From positions 198,680 through 262,679 of the forward strand of contig NZ_NIJF01000066.1 of the NCBI RefSeq assembly GCF_003316765.1: DNA of 64,000 nucleotides. Direction: 5' to 3'. Below the pieces are notes generated by a model. The model did not search any database. It worked only from the letters and a program-made list of their open reading frames with translations, and was not told where the DNA came from. Shown one piece after another: positions 1-8,706 of the stretch (position 1 is its first letter; each line of letters starts with the position of its first letter). The DNA is from Bacillus sp. P14.5. Lineage in GTDB: Bacteria; Bacillota; Bacilli; Bacillales; Bacillaceae_B. The translations under genes and the position numbers were made by a program.

Positions 1-130
1 TGCAAGTTTCTTTGTCTTATATATCGTTGTCGCCTTTACGAACAAGAAGCAGGGAATTCACGATTTATTTGCGGATACTACCGTGATACGGGAAAAACGA
101 GCCGCGTTGTATAAACCGGTAAGCGCATAA
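1..130 (+). CDS. yteJ: RDD family membrane protein, C-terminal end (partial)
   Basis: Only the last 43 codons are inside the window; the reading frame is open from base 2 to a TAA at 128-130. The tail has the end of a hydrophobic segment (FFVLYIVVAF) followed by NKKQGIHDLFADTTVI, a signature seen at the C-terminus of RDD-domain membrane proteins, where the chain returns to the cytoplasm after the last membrane helix. The B. subtilis neighbour of ytfI/ytfJ is yteJ, which fits. Function of the family is unclear (transport has been proposed for some members). The start and the RDD motif itself lie outside the window. A clear terminator follows. Confidence 0.8.
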   Translation, partial: ASFFVLYIVVAFTNKKQGIHDLFADTTVIREKRAALYKPVSA

Positions 131-195
131 AGATTGGGTTTACTTCTGCAGTCTTAAAGAGAGTGCGGGATAGTCATTGGAAACCTGGGAAAAGG

Positions 196-228
196 AAGAA
201 GCAGCCGCTGTGTCGGCTGCTTCTTTTT
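196..228 (+). terminator. Rho-independent terminator after yteJ
   Basis: A 10-12 bp perfect stem (arms 196-207 and 214-225, AAGAAGCAGCCG against its complement) with a 6-nt loop is followed by a T-run. It lies 66 bp past the stop codon. Confidence 0.85.
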
Positions 229-237
229 CGCATATAT

Positions 238-316
238 GGCTGCTTTTGTAAAAGATGAATTATAGCGATAACTTACGAAATTTTATTAAATAGCAACAAA
301 GTCTATGAAAGGTGCC
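238..316. repeat. Short derivative of the A-type (MITE-like) repeat
   Basis: The stretch begins GGCTGCTTTTG and ends GCAACAAAGTCTATGAAAGGTGCC. The right end is the inverted complement of the A-element terminus seen intact at 16967-17157. Only about 79 bp remain, and no clean target duplication is visible, so this is a decayed or internally deleted copy. Confidence 0.55.
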
Positions 317-323
317 TTTATGG

Positions 324-761
324 TTAAAGTTCTTCTATAATGGCTTTAATTTTCGCAAGATCTTTCTTGTTTTCTTTTTTCATCATAGGAGCCATAAAAG
401 GAGCAAAAAACTTTGAAAAACCGGAAGGCTCCCCTTTATTTTGAAGCCTCATCATAGTCTGCTTTTCATCTATCGCTCTCCAGCTATAGGTCGTTTCCAT
501 TGGAAAGGGACCTAGTGCCGTCCTCATGACCAGCTTTTTTTCCGGAATGAACTCTACTATTTCATAAGTGTAAGAAAGCTTGCGTCCCAGAAATTCAGCC
601 TTGAAGGCAATTTGAGAACCGAGTTGAAGGGGTTTCGATGTCACCCATTCAGCGCTTGCTATGTTGCTGTACCACTTTGGTGCGTTATCAGGATTAGATG
701 CGTAGGCTGCTACTTGGGATACAGGTGCCTCAATCAGTGTCTCTGTCACTACATTTACCAT
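324..761 (-). CDS. SRPBCC family protein (polyketide cyclase/START-like fold)
   Basis: A 145-residue single-domain protein. It opens with [30 protein letters not shown], the usual first strand and helix of SRPBCC proteins (a helix-grip fold that encloses a hydrophobic ligand). It then has the alternating strands typical of the family, and a basic C-terminal helix rich in lysine. No signal peptide or membrane segment is seen, so it is probably cytosolic. The ligand is unknown. It lies 38 bp downstream of an ArsR-SRPBCC fusion gene on the same strand, and the two probably form one operon controlled from the inverted repeat at 1610-1639. The start ATG is at 761. Confidence 0.8.
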   Translation of the reverse strand: MVNVVTETLIEAPVSQVAAYASNPDNAPKWYSNIASAEWVTSKPLQLGSQIAFKAEFLGRKLSYTYEIVEFIPEKKLVMRTALGPFPMETTYSWRAIDEKQTMMRLQNKGEPSGFSKFFAPFMAPMMKKENKKDLAKIKAIIEEL

Positions 762-799
762 GTCCGTTCCTCCGTCATACTCGATTTATAAAGAGATTA

Positions 800-1585
800 T
801 CAATCTTTTTCTATATAGTTTTTCAGCAGCGTACCCAGCAGGTATTCCCACCCTTTTCTGTGGCTGTCTTCCCAATCATCCTCAATCAGTCCGGATGCTG
901 TATGGGAAAGCTGCAGTCTTGTTGTACCATCTTCTTCTATTAAACGATAAGTATAGGCACTGTTGACAGCTCCCTGCATCCCGAGGTGCCCTTGGATTCT
1001 GATTTCTGCAGGAGCATTTACATAATATACATTTCCCCAGACCGCTCCTCCTTTACCTTCCCACTTTTCAAGAAACTGCCCGCCCGGGACTGGATCCAGG
1101 GAAAGTGTTGAAGATTTTCCTTCAGGTGCTATACGGAATTCCCACCAGCTTTCTACTTTTTCCGTTAAAGCTTTAAAGACTTGATCGCGAGGGGCATTAA
1201 TGAGTGTTTCTTGCTCAATTTGAAAAACTTTATTTTGTCCGGCAGGTTTCATAGTCTTGTCTCCTCCTGTATCTTCTGCGGCTGCTTTTAAATTTAGAAG
1301 TGAAGATGCAGCCGGTTCCATATATTTTCCTACCCAGCGATTATGCATTTCCTGAAGGGGAACAGCATTCAGGAAGTTCACTCGGTATTTGCCCTTTTTC
1401 CTTGATAGAATCAAATTTCCTTCCTCTAATGCTGTCAAATGCTTCATAATGGCATACCGGGACACTGCAGGGAACTGATCATTAAGTTCGCCAGTAGTCG
1501 AGGGGGATTCTTTGAGGATATCAAGAATTCGTCTTCTTATTGGATGGGACAGCGCTTTAAATAATGGAGATAAATGGTCTTCCAT
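800..1585 (-). CDS. ArsR-type HTH regulator fused to an SRPBCC (AHSA1-like) domain
   Basis: Residues 1 to about 95 are a winged helix of the ArsR/SmtB kind: LFKALSHPIRRRILDILKE is the dimer and first-helix signature, and SRYAIMKHLTALEEGNLI is the recognition helix. No metal-binding cysteine motif is present. After a linker, residues about 125-258 form an SRPBCC domain of the AHSA1 type (ETLINAPRDQVFKALTEKVESWW ... GGQFLEKWEGKGG). Fusions of this kind are known and are thought to sense a small hydrophobic ligand, but that is inference here. A perfect 9-bp inverted repeat lies 25 bp upstream of the start, so autoregulation is likely. The second gene of the probable operon is another SRPBCC protein. 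Confidence 0.85.
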   Translation of the reverse strand: MEDHLSPLFKALSHPIRRRILDILKESPSTTGELNDQFPAVSRYAIMKHLTALEEGNLILSRKKGKYRVNFLNAVPLQEMHNRWVGKYMEPAASSLLNLKAAAEDTGGDKTMKPAGQNKVFQIEQETLINAPRDQVFKALTEKVESWWEFRIAPEGKSSTLSLDPVPGGQFLEKWEGKGGAVWGNVYYVNAPAEIRIQGHLGMQGAVNSAYTYRLIEEDGTTRLQLSHTASGLIEDDWEDSHRKGWEYLLGTLLKNYIEKD

Positions 1586-1609
1586 AAAAAGATCCTCTCT
1601 AAGTAATAA

Positions 1610-1639
1610 TTAACATGTGACTAAATGGTAACATGTTAA
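1610..1639. promoter_or_regulatory. Inverted-repeat operator upstream of the ArsR-SRPBCC gene
   Basis: TTAACATGT (1610-1618) and ACATGTTAA (1631-1639) are perfect 9-bp inverted arms separated by 12 bp. The dyad is immediately upstream of the minus-strand regulator gene and in an AT-rich region where its promoter must lie. Size and spacing suit a winged-helix dimer. That the ArsR-SRPBCC product binds it is inferred from position. Confidence 0.6.
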
Positions 1640-1741
1640 AATTTAAAAAGCAATCAGCTATTTCACGCAATCCAGCATGGGTGGAAGGTTTATTTTGGCA
1701 GGAATTAGCAAATACTTTCTAATTGAAAGGTTGTGAAAAAA

Positions 1742-2449
1742 GTGAATGGATGGATGGTTACACTCATAGTGGTCCTGGGTCTTATATTATTTTTATTCTT
1801 CATCATCCTGATTACCAAGCTGACAATTACAATTTCACTTTATCATGGCAATGATAATGACAATATATCCATAAGATTCAGGGCCTGGTTTGGTTTGATT
1901 AAATATAAAATCGAAGTCCCGATGATCAAGCTCGATGAAGACGGACCGAATATTGTATTTGAAGAGAAGACAGAGAAAGGCAAAGAAGGACAAGGGAAAG
2001 AAAAAGATAAGGTAAAAAAGGAAACTCCTGAGGAGATGCTCGCTTCATTCAAGGATTTTCGGGAACTGCTTCAGCATGTGGCAGGGCTTCATCGAATTGT
2101 CAGAAGTTTTATGAGCAGGATCAAAATTTATGATATTAAGTGGCAGACTGTTTTTGGTACAGGAGATGCGGCATCAACCGGAACAATGACAGGGTTGATG
2201 TGGGGGGCGAAAGGGAGCGTTATTGGTGTTATCAGCGGCTATATGAAGCTGCAATCAATGCCGCAGATTGCCGTCTTTCCTTCGTTTCAAAAAGCAATCA
2301 TTCAAACGGAATTTTCATGTATCATAACTTTTCGGATCGGGCATGCTATATTAGCAGGAATCAAATTGATCAAGTTCTGGAGAGGCGGAAAGCCGAAATT
2401 CCAGACCAAACCGCTATCCGTAGTATCAGAGAAAAATCAATCAGTCTAG
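1742..2449 (+). CDS. ytfI: DUF2953 membrane-anchored protein YtfI
   Basis: About 235 residues. An N-terminal membrane helix (roughly residues 6-28, VTLIVVLGLILFLFFIILI) is followed by a strand-rich region, a charged lysine/glutamate linker (KTEKGKEGQGKEKDKVKK), and a C-terminal domain typical of DUF2953. It precedes ytfJ exactly as in B. subtilis. Function is unknown; the pairing with ytfJ suggests a sporulation or germination role (inference). GTG at 1733 is also in frame but sits only 2 nt from the GAAAGG ribosome site at 1725-1730; GTG at 1742 has better spacing, so the start is uncertain by three codons. Confidence 0.8.
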   Translation: MNGWMVTLIVVLGLILFLFFIILITKLTITISLYHGNDNDNISIRFRAWFGLIKYKIEVPMIKLDEDGPNIVFEEKTEKGKEGQGKEKDKVKKETPEEMLASFKDFRELLQHVAGLHRIVRSFMSRIKIYDIKWQTVFGTGDAASTGTMTGLMWGAKGSVIGVISGYMKLQSMPQIAVFPSFQKAIIQTEFSCIITFRIGHAILAGIKLIKFWRGGKPKFQTKPLSVVSEKNQSV

Positions 2450-2460
2450 CAAGACAAACG

Positions 2461-2519
2461 CTTTACTGCACTGCTGCACTAAAAGGGACTGTCCCTTGTG
2501 CTGCTTTAAAGCGGTAAAG
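2461..2519 (+). other. Long hairpin between ytfI and ytfJ
   Basis: CTTTACTGC (2461-2469) pairs with GCGGTAAAG (2511-2519, one G-T wobble). An inner stem AAGGGAC-T-GTCCCTT is extended by GCAC/GTGC. There is no T-run, so this is an RNA structure or repeat remnant rather than a simple terminator. It could set relative expression of the two genes. Confidence 0.5.
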
Positions 2520-2550
2520 TGTCTGTACATAACATTTAGGAGGTAATCTT

Positions 2551-3039
2551 ATGTCTGATCATCCAATCGAAGGACTTATGACTACAGCAATGGAAAATCT
2601 TAAAGAAATGATTGACGTCAATACGATTATCGGAGATCCAGTTGAAACACCGGATGGAAGTGTAATCCTGACAGTTTCAAAGGTAGGTTTCGGTTTTGCC
2701 GCAGGCGGAAGCGAATTTATCCTCAACGGCAAGGGAGATAAAGAAGGTCAAGATGGCAGGCAAGGCAAGAAGGAGCAGCCTTTCGGCGGAGGTAGCGGCG
2801 GCGGGGTTTCCATCACGCCGATTGCGTTTTTGATCGTTGGCTCCAAAGGAATTAAAATGCTCCACCTAGACGAAAATACTCATTTACTTGAGAAAATCCT
2901 GGATTTAGCACCTGGTGTTATGGAGAAAATCCAAGGGATGATGAAGAAAAACCAACAGGACAACGGTCAGGGACAACAGCAGAACCAAAACCAAAACCAA
3001 AATCATAATAATGGGCAGAATCAATCGTTTGATTTCTAA
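2551..3039 (+). CDS. ytfJ: Sporulation protein YtfJ/GerW
   Basis: A 162-residue protein of the YtfJ/GerW family, which in B. subtilis is made in the forespore and is needed for normal spore germination. The core (residues 1-125) has the family features PIEGLMTTAMENLKEMIDVNTIIGDP near the start, KVGFGFAAGGSEF, a glycine-rich loop FGGGSGGG, and VSITPIAFLIVGSKGIKMLHL. The tail from about residue 133 is almost purely Gln/Asn (QQNQNQNQNHNNGQ), a low-complexity extension. A strong TAGGAGGTAAT ribosome site lies before ATG 2551. It follows ytfI by 101 bp. Confidence 0.92.
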   Translation: MSDHPIEGLMTTAMENLKEMIDVNTIIGDPVETPDGSVILTVSKVGFGFAAGGSEFILNGKGDKEGQDGRQGKKEQPFGGGSGGGVSITPIAFLIVGSKGIKMLHLDENTHLLEKILDLAPGVMEKIQGMMKKNQQDNGQGQQQNQNQNQNHNNGQNQSFDF

Positions 3040-3055
3040 TTGAATGGAATAAATA

Positions 3056-3104
3056 GGACTGATCAGGTTCCCGCCGGGAATACAATCTGATCAGTCTTCG
3101 TTAT
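3056..3104 (+). terminator. Probable terminator after ytfJ
   Basis: ACTGATCAG (3058-3066) pairs with CTGATCAGT (3087-3095), with an inner CCCGCCGGG palindrome in the loop. The following CTTCGTTATT is only weakly T-rich, so termination strength is uncertain. Confidence 0.6.
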
Positions 3105-3239
3105 TCATGGGCCGGGGGTTCTGGAGAGTTTATAGCGAAGTATAGAAAATCTCCCATTATGAAGAGATAAGCAGATGTCCCTAAAACGTCTTACCATTCA
3201 AGCAGGCGGTTTACCTGTGAAGAACATGAATAATCAACA

Positions 3240-3430
3240 ATAAGCGGAATTTCTCCGGTTAAGCTCCGAAATTACATGGGATATGGGGTATATAAGCGGA
3301 ATTTTTCCGCTTAAGCACAGCTGAATAGACCAATTTTCACATCTTTTTAGCAAATAAGCGTAATTTCTCCGCTTAATTAAGCTGTTTCTGATGATTTTTT
3401 TTAAAAAAGTGGAATTTCTTCCCTTATTTC
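3240..3430. repeat. Array of four AAGCGGAA-TTCCGCTT palindromes
   Basis: Imperfect palindromes of the form TAAGCGGAATTTCTCCGCTTA begin at about 3241, 3293, 3355 and 3406 (spacings 52, 62 and about 51 bp). The DNA between them is not conserved. The 3040-3711 interval holds no convincing gene. The same spacing pattern recurs with a different palindrome at 14018-14205. Confidence 0.7.
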
Positions 3431-3711
3431 TTAAATTTTTTTCATCTGGAATAAATTGCGTTGAAACCAATCGGTGGGCCTTTTTTGCAGAGGCCGGTAA
3501 GAGAGGCTTCAAGGCGTAGAGCAAACCGCCAATTCTCATTGGTGGGTTTGATTCTATAACAGATGCTCGAACAATTAGGGTTCTCCAAAGCAGGCTGCCA
3601 ATCTGCGAACCGCAGTGTAAAAGGACAAAAATACAATCATATTAGTTGATTTCCTTTGAAACCGTTCGGTACGATAAAGAAGATTCATACTTAAAGAGGA
3701 GGTATTTCAAT

Positions 3712-4212
3712 ATGGCTTCTATCACATTTAAAAATAATCCTGTTACACTTTCAGGAATTGAAGTAAAACCTGGAGATTCCGCTCCGGATTTTACAGTTTT
3801 AGCTAACGATCTATCAGAAGTATCTCTTAACGACACAAAAGGCAAGGTCCGGTTAATCAGTGTGGTGCCTTCCATTGATACGGGAGTTTGTGATGCGCAG
3901 ACACGCAAATTCAACGAGGAAGCCGGAAATCTTGAGAATGTAGAAGTATTAACTCTATCCGTTGATTTGCCATTTGCCCAGAGACGCTGGTGCGGTGCAA
4001 ACGGAATTGAAAACGTTCAAACATTATCGGATCACCGGAATTTGTCCTTCGGTGAAGCATACGGCGTTCATATTAAAGAAATGCGCCTTCTTGCCCGTGC
4101 GGTATTTGTAGTCGACAGCAATGATAAAGTGACCTACGCTGAATATGTCAGTGAGGCAACCAATCATCCGGATTATGATGCAGCAATCGAAGCGGTTAAA
4201 AACGCTCAGTAA
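3712..4212 (+). CDS. tpx: Thiol peroxidase Tpx
   Basis: A 166-residue atypical 2-Cys peroxiredoxin that reduces hydroperoxides in the cytosol using thioredoxin. The peroxidatic cysteine is Cys60 in [16 protein letters not shown] and the resolving cysteine is Cys94 in RRWCGANG, the positions usual for Tpx. [15 protein letters not shown] and [21 protein letters not shown] complete the thioredoxin fold. The ATG at 3712 is chosen because AAAGAGGAGG (3693-3702) sits 9 nt ahead; the frame is open further upstream but has no ribosome site there. tpx-ytxK-ackA order matches B. subtilis. Confidence 0.96.
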   Translation: MASITFKNNPVTLSGIEVKPGDSAPDFTVLANDLSEVSLNDTKGKVRLISVVPSIDTGVCDAQTRKFNEEAGNLENVEVLTLSVDLPFAQRRWCGANGIENVQTLSDHRNLSFGEAYGVHIKEMRLLARAVFVVDSNDKVTYAEYVSEATNHPDYDAAIEAVKNAQ

Positions 4213-4235
4213 ATTAAATGAGTTGTTATTAAGAC

Positions 4236-4268
4236 TGGCCCTGGAGCAATCCTTCAGGGCTGTTTTTT
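4236..4268 (+). terminator. Terminator after tpx
   Basis: GGCCCTGGAG pairs with CTTCAGGGCT across a short loop, followed by GTTTTTTGTT. Confidence 0.8.
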
Positions 4269-4286
4269 GTTGGTGAAATAAAATGT

Positions 4287-4349
4287 TGAGCCAGGCTTAG
4301 AAGGCGGAAATCGAGTCAGGCTCAAAAAGCAGAAAATGAGCCAGGCTCA
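4287..4349. repeat. Three TGAGCC-GGCTCA palindromes at 25-bp spacing
   Basis: TGAGCCAGGCTTA at 4287, CGAGTCAGGCTCA at 4312 and TGAGCCAGGCTCA at 4337. The centres are 25 bp apart and the spacers are purine-rich. The same palindrome array, with four copies at 25-bp spacing, occurs after ytkL at 15145-15232. Confidence 0.75.
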
Positions 4350-4488
4350 CCGAAATCATCATCCTTATCAGGCTGGTTATCGGGATGTAATTGGCCATTC
4401 CCCTCTGGACAGCAAGTAACCTTCTTTGACACTTGTGCAGACAAAGGTAAAATAGAGAAAGAATCAATAGTAAAGGAGACAGAGACAT

Positions 4489-5475
4489 ATGACGGTTTCT
4501 CCAATAGAGAATTTATTTAATACACTAGACGAAACAGCGTTAATCCTGCAAGAGGAATTATCCTGTACATACCTGGAAGCCATTGCAGAAAGCGGGGAAA
4601 ATCTTTTTCATGGAGATATCCTGCAAGATGAGCTGACCGAATTGACGAAGAAAAGGCTTCAAAAGAAATACAGCGATGCCGGTCTTGAAAGCATGGAAAA
4701 AGAGCAGATACGCAAAGCACTTCAGCTTGCGATTCTAAAAGGCATGAAGGAAAGTTCACAGCCTAACCACCAAATGACTCCAGACGCAATTGGTATGTTC
4801 CTCAGCTACTTAACGGGAAAATTCACTAAAGGCAGCAGGGAATTGCGCCTTCTTGATCCCGCAATTGGGACAGGCAACCTGCTGACAACCGTTCTGAACG
4901 GTCTTTCAGATAAGAAAGTGGCTTCTGTCGGAGTAGACGTCGATGACCTTTTGGTGAAGCTGGCCTACATTGGAGCGAATCTTCAGAAGCATCCACTGGA
5001 ACTGTTTAACCAGGATTCACTGGAGCCGCTTTTCATTGACCCTGTCGACCTAGTCATCTGTGATCTGCCAGTCGGCTACTATCCTAACGACTTAAGGGCT
5101 GCCGACTATGAATTGAGAAGTGATAAAGGACATTCTTACTCTCATCACCTTTTCATCGAGCAGAGTGTGAAGCATACGAAGCCAGGGGGCTACTTGTTCT
5201 TCCTTGTTCCGAATCACTTATTCGAGTCTGAGGAAGCAAAAAAACTGCACGGCTATTTTAAAGAACAAGTTTACATTCAAGGCTTGCTGCAATTACCGAT
5301 GTCTCTTTTCAAAAATGAAAGTTCAGCAAAAAGCATTCTAATTCTTCAAAAGAAGAAAGCAGATGTGAAACCGCCTAAAGAAGTCCTTATGGCGAATATG
5401 CCGTCTCTTTCCAATCCCAAAGCGATGGAAAATATGCTGGCGAAGATGGATCAATGGTTTAAGGAAAATAAATAA
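4489..5475 (+). CDS. ytxK: Class I SAM-dependent methyltransferase YtxK
   Basis: A 328-residue protein resembling the N6-adenine DNA methylase fold. The SAM-binding motif is RLLDPAIGTGNLL (about residues 120-132). The position of the catalytic motif IV reads DLVICDLPVGYYP (about 187-199), so the usual NPPY is changed to DLPV. True DNA-methylase activity is therefore doubtful. A C-terminal region with YLFFLVPNHLF and LILQKKK follows the family pattern. B. subtilis YtxK sits in the same place between tpx and ackA, and its role is unknown. An AAAGGAGA ribosome site precedes the ATG at 4489. Confidence 0.88.
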   Translation: MTVSPIENLFNTLDETALILQEELSCTYLEAIAESGENLFHGDILQDELTELTKKRLQKKYSDAGLESMEKEQIRKALQLAILKGMKESSQPNHQMTPDAIGMFLSYLTGKFTKGSRELRLLDPAIGTGNLLTTVLNGLSDKKVASVGVDVDDLLVKLAYIGANLQKHPLELFNQDSLEPLFIDPVDLVICDLPVGYYPNDLRAADYELRSDKGHSYSHHLFIEQSVKHTKPGGYLFFLVPNHLFESEEAKKLHGYFKEQVYIQGLLQLPMSLFKNESSAKSILILQKKKADVKPPKEVLMANMPSLSNPKAMENMLAKMDQWFKENK

Positions 5476-5624
5476 GGGAAAGCAAAAACTAGGTAAAGTC
5501 GCAATCGTTATTGGACTTTGCCTTTTTTCTGTGAATATGTACTCTTGCTCCTGCAATAAAATTGCACAGTCTTAAATGGACTAATCTGCTAAACGTATTA
5601 TTTTCTGAAAATATTTATTTTATC

Positions 5625-5639
5625 ATGAAAACGATTACC
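5625..5639. promoter_or_regulatory. cre (CcpA site) upstream of ackA
   Basis: ATGAAAACGATTACC matches the degenerate cre consensus WTGNAANCGNWNNCW at 14 of 15 positions. Its centre lies about 57 bp upstream of the start of transcription predicted from the promoter at 5654-5682. In B. subtilis, ackA is activated by CcpA from a cre centred near -56, so spacing and role agree. Confidence 0.7.
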
Positions 5640-5653
5640 TGCGAACCTTACCC

Positions 5654-5682
5654 TTGAAAAGGCAAACAAGCAGTGATTAAAT
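5654..5682 (+). promoter_or_regulatory. Sigma-A promoter of ackA
   Basis: TTGAAA (5654-5659), a 17-bp spacer, and TTAAAT (5677-5682) preceded by an extended -10 TGA. Predicted transcription start is near 5689, giving a leader of about 85 nt. Confidence 0.6.
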
Positions 5683-5774
5683 GAAAAATTGAGAGATATA
5701 AAGTCATGAAATGAACAAACTATGATAGAACGCACCAACACAAGATAGAACAGACAAAAGGAGCGGAAAATAAA

Positions 5775-6962
5775 ATGGCAAAAATGATTGCAATCAATGC
5801 TGGCAGCTCTTCTTTAAAGTTCCAGCTTTTCGAAATGCCTCAAGAAGATGTTATTACAAAAGGTCTGATTGAACGAATCGGATTGAACGACTCTGTATTC
5901 AGCATTTCTGTGAACGGAGAAAAACAGGAAGAAGTTACGGATATCCCTAATCACGAAGTAGCCGTTAAGATGCTCCTTGATAAATTGACGTCTGCAGGTA
6001 TCATTGAATCCCTTGATGAAATCGAAGGAATTGGACACCGTGTCGTCCACGGGGGAGAAGTATTCAACGATTCAGTTCTTATTACTGACGAAGTAATCGA
6101 AAAAATTGAGGAGCTTTCTGAACTTGCACCACTTCATAACCCAGCGAATATCACTGGAATCAAGTCTTTCCAAAGTGTGCTGCCGAACATCCCTGCAGTA
6201 GCCGTATTCGACACAGCTTTCCATCAGACAATGCCGGAAAGTTCATTCCTATACAGCCTGCCATATGACTATTATGAAGACTATGGCATCCGTAAATACG
6301 GCTTCCACGGAACTTCCCATAAATATGTTTCTGAGCGTGCGGCAGAAATGCTTGGCCGTCCAAAAGAGCAGCTGAGACTGATCTCCTGCCACTTAGGGAA
6401 CGGTGCAAGTATCGCTGCAATCGAAGGCGGAAAATCAATCGATACTTCCATGGGCTTCACACCGCTTGCAGGAGTTGCGATGGGAACCAGATCAGGTAAC
6501 ATTGACCCTGCCCTTATTCCGTTCATCATGGAGAAGACTGGCAAGACAGCGGATGAGGTATTAGATGTCCTCAATAAAAAATCAGGTATGCTTGGGGTTT
6601 CCGGTCTTTCCAGTGACCTGCGTGACATTGAAGGCCAGGCGGCAGAAGGAAACGAACGTGCAGAGTTGGCATTGGAAGTCTTCGCAAACCGCATCCATAA
6701 ATACATCGGTTCTTACGCTTCCCGCATGTATGGTGTTGATGCCATCATCTTCACTGCCGGCATTGGGGAAAACAGTCAGATCGTTCGTGAAAAAGTCCTA
6801 AAAGGCCTTGAATTCATGGGCATCTACTGGGATCCGGCAAGAAACAAAGTAAGAGGAGAAGAAACATTCATCAACTATCCTCATTCTCCTGTAAAAGTCA
6901 TGATTATCCCAACAAATGAGGAAGTCATGATTGCCCGTGATATTCAGCGTTTGACTGTTTGA
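5775..6962 (+). CDS. ackA: Acetate kinase
   Basis: A 395-residue enzyme that makes acetate and ATP from acetyl-phosphate and ADP, the last step of overflow metabolism. The ASKHA-fold motifs are all present: [15 protein letters not shown] at residues 5-19, [58 protein letters not shown] and FTAGIGENS. Length is that of the family. The ribosome site AAAGGAGCGG lies ahead of ATG 5775. It is likely driven by the promoter at 5654-5682 and activated by CcpA through the cre at 5625-5639. A strong terminator follows, so it is monocistronic. Confidence 0.98.
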   Translation: MAKMIAINAGSSSLKFQLFEMPQEDVITKGLIERIGLNDSVFSISVNGEKQEEVTDIPNHEVAVKMLLDKLTSAGIIESLDEIEGIGHRVVHGGEVFNDSVLITDEVIEKIEELSELAPLHNPANITGIKSFQSVLPNIPAVAVFDTAFHQTMPESSFLYSLPYDYYEDYGIRKYGFHGTSHKYVSERAAEMLGRPKEQLRLISCHLGNGASIAAIEGGKSIDTSMGFTPLAGVAMGTRSGNIDPALIPFIMEKTGKTADEVLDVLNKKSGMLGVSGLSSDLRDIEGQAAEGNERAELALEVFANRIHKYIGSYASRMYGVDAIIFTAGIGENSQIVREKVLKGLEFMGIYWDPARNKVRGEETFINYPHSPVKVMIIPTNEEVMIARDIQRLTV

Positions 6963-6989
6963 TTATCTAAAAAATTATTATAACTTGTT

Positions 6990-7038
6990 AAAAAGCCTGC
7001 TTTTCTATACTGCTTAGTATAGAATAAGCAGGCTTTTT
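6990..7038 (+). terminator. Terminator after ackA
   Basis: A long stem, AAAGCCTGCTT..CTATACT against AGTATAGAATAAGCAGGCTTT, is followed by T6. Confidence 0.9.
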
Positions 7039-7179
7039 TATATAAAGTCGTGGGGATGAATGCACATACATTTCAAGTGTGAAATCTAAAAATTCTGAAT
7101 TATAAAGACAACTAAAGAGCTGTTTGATATAATTAGTAGGAAATTATTTCAAATGAAATCTAAAAAGGGAGTGTACTTT

Positions 7180-8279
7180 GTGGAAGAATTTAAGCAGCAA
7201 ATTAAAAACTTAGCTGGTCGTATAGAGAGAATCAAAGGAAATATACAAACAGAAGAAGCTACGAAAACGTCTTTAGTTATGCCTTTAATTCAATCTTTAG
7301 GATATGATATTTTCAATCCCGAAGAACTAGTTCCCGAGTTTGTTGCAGATGTAGGAATTAAAAAGGGAGAAAAAATTGATTATGCGATTATGCAAAACAA
7401 TGAACCAGTAATCCTAATTGAAGCAAAGAGTGTTAATGAAATGTTAACCAAACATGACTCTCAATTGTTTAGGTATTTTGGTACTACCAAAGCAAAGTTC
7501 GCTATCCTCACAAATGGAATAGAATATAAATTTTTCACTGATCTAGAAGAGCAGAACAAAATGGATTCGAAGCCATTTTTCACAATTGATATGCTTAATT
7601 TAAAAGATGTTGATATAATTGAACTTGCTAAATTTCGGAAGACTGATTTTGATGTGGTAAATGTCCTTACAACTGCCTCTGAATTAAAGTACACAGGAGA
7701 AATCAAGCAGTATTTAAGTCAACAATGGGAAGGTCCTTCAGAAGACTTCATCAAAGTTATCCTTAATGATATTTACCAAGGTGTCAAAACGAAAAGAGTT
7801 ATTGATAATTTTAGAGAATTAGTAAAAAAATCTCTAAATCAGTATGTTAATGATAAGGTCAATGAAAAGTTACAAAAAGCTTTGAATACTTCAAGTGAAA
7901 GTAATACTCCTAATATAACTGCTGCTATAGAAGTAGAAAAAGAAAAGAAAATAACTTGCCAGTCAAATCCCCTCAAGATGAAATCCACACTACAGAAGAA
8001 GAAATTGAAGGATACGTACTAGTGAAATTGATCCTAAAAGAAGAATTTGATCCATCCAGGGTGTTTTATAGGGATAACAAGAGTTACTTTAATGTTTTAT
8101 TAGATGATAACATTAGAAGATGGATTTGCAGGTTAGGGTTTAATGGATCCAATAAGTACATCTTATTCAACGATGAAAGTCGAACAAACCTTAAAATTGA
8201 ATCAGTAAATGACATTACTCTGTATAAAGAGAAGATTCTAGCTGTAGCAAGACAGTTTGACTCTGTTGTTAGCAGCTGA
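7180..8279 (+). pseudogene. HsdR-N-terminal-like restriction endonuclease homologue, frameshifted
   Basis: The first frame (to TAG at 8020-8022) gives a PD-(D/E)xK nuclease-like domain. QTEEATKTSLVMPLIQSLGYDIF resembles the start of type I HsdR N-terminal domains, and the catalytic pattern is KIDYAIMQNNEPVILIEAK (Asp, then E-A-K). Near 7937-7951, in a run of short A-tracts, the coding potential passes to another frame that continues LPVKSPQDEIHTTEEEIEGY to TGA 8279. That tail is what I would expect at the C-terminus of this family. One missing base accounts for the break. GTG 7180 is chosen because AAGGGAG (7165-7171) is 8 nt upstream. There are no methylase or specificity genes beside it, so it is a solitary gene. 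Low GC suggests it was acquired. Confidence 0.75.
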
Positions 8280-8411
8280 AGGACAAACAAAAATTTAAGT
8301 GCACAAAACAGATAGTAGTAAATATTCCAGTTACCAGAGTGATGGAGAGATTCTCACTCTTTCTTTATGCCTTCTTTCAATACAAATTGAAATAGACAAT
8401 TTTTAGACTAA

Positions 8412-8568
8412 GGCTCTTTTCTAAGAGATTGTTTTTTTTCGCAGTGTTGATTGGAGTGGAAGGTGTCCGACCTCCTGCGGGACTAGCGGGACAGGTGAGA
8501 CCCCGCAAGCGAAGCTGAGGAGGCTCACCGCCCGCCCCGCGGAGTCGTGCACCTGGAACGGAAATCAA
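8412..8568. repeat. A-element left end with B-type GC hairpin repeat (copy 1)
   Basis: GGCTCTTTTCTAAGAGATTG at 8412 is an A-type terminus. From 8447 to 8568 lies the B repeat, GATTGGAGTGGAAGGTG ... CCTGCGGGACTAGCGGGAC ... CACCGCCCGCCCCGCGG ... GGAACGGAAATC, whose two halves fold into one long imperfect GC hairpin. A right A-type terminus is not clear. The 8280-8706 interval contains nothing else that I can identify. Confidence 0.7.
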
Positions 8569-8706
8569 CAACTCTTTAATTAAACAACATTGAAAGTACA
8601 GATTGATTAATTAAGCTTTACAGAAATACTTTGTTATTGTATAAGTAGTAACCCAGCCAATATGGTATATTAAAGAAAATCATGTCTTCATAAGGAGTTG
8701 AGATCG

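Noticed and set aside
698..966. Plus-strand open frames opposite the SRPBCC genes
   Set aside because: Shadows of the two minus-strand genes: no ribosome sites and no protein pattern.
3234..3636. Minus-strand open frames over the palindrome array at 3.2 kb
   Set aside because: They run through the repeats, lack ribosome sites and have no recognisable content.
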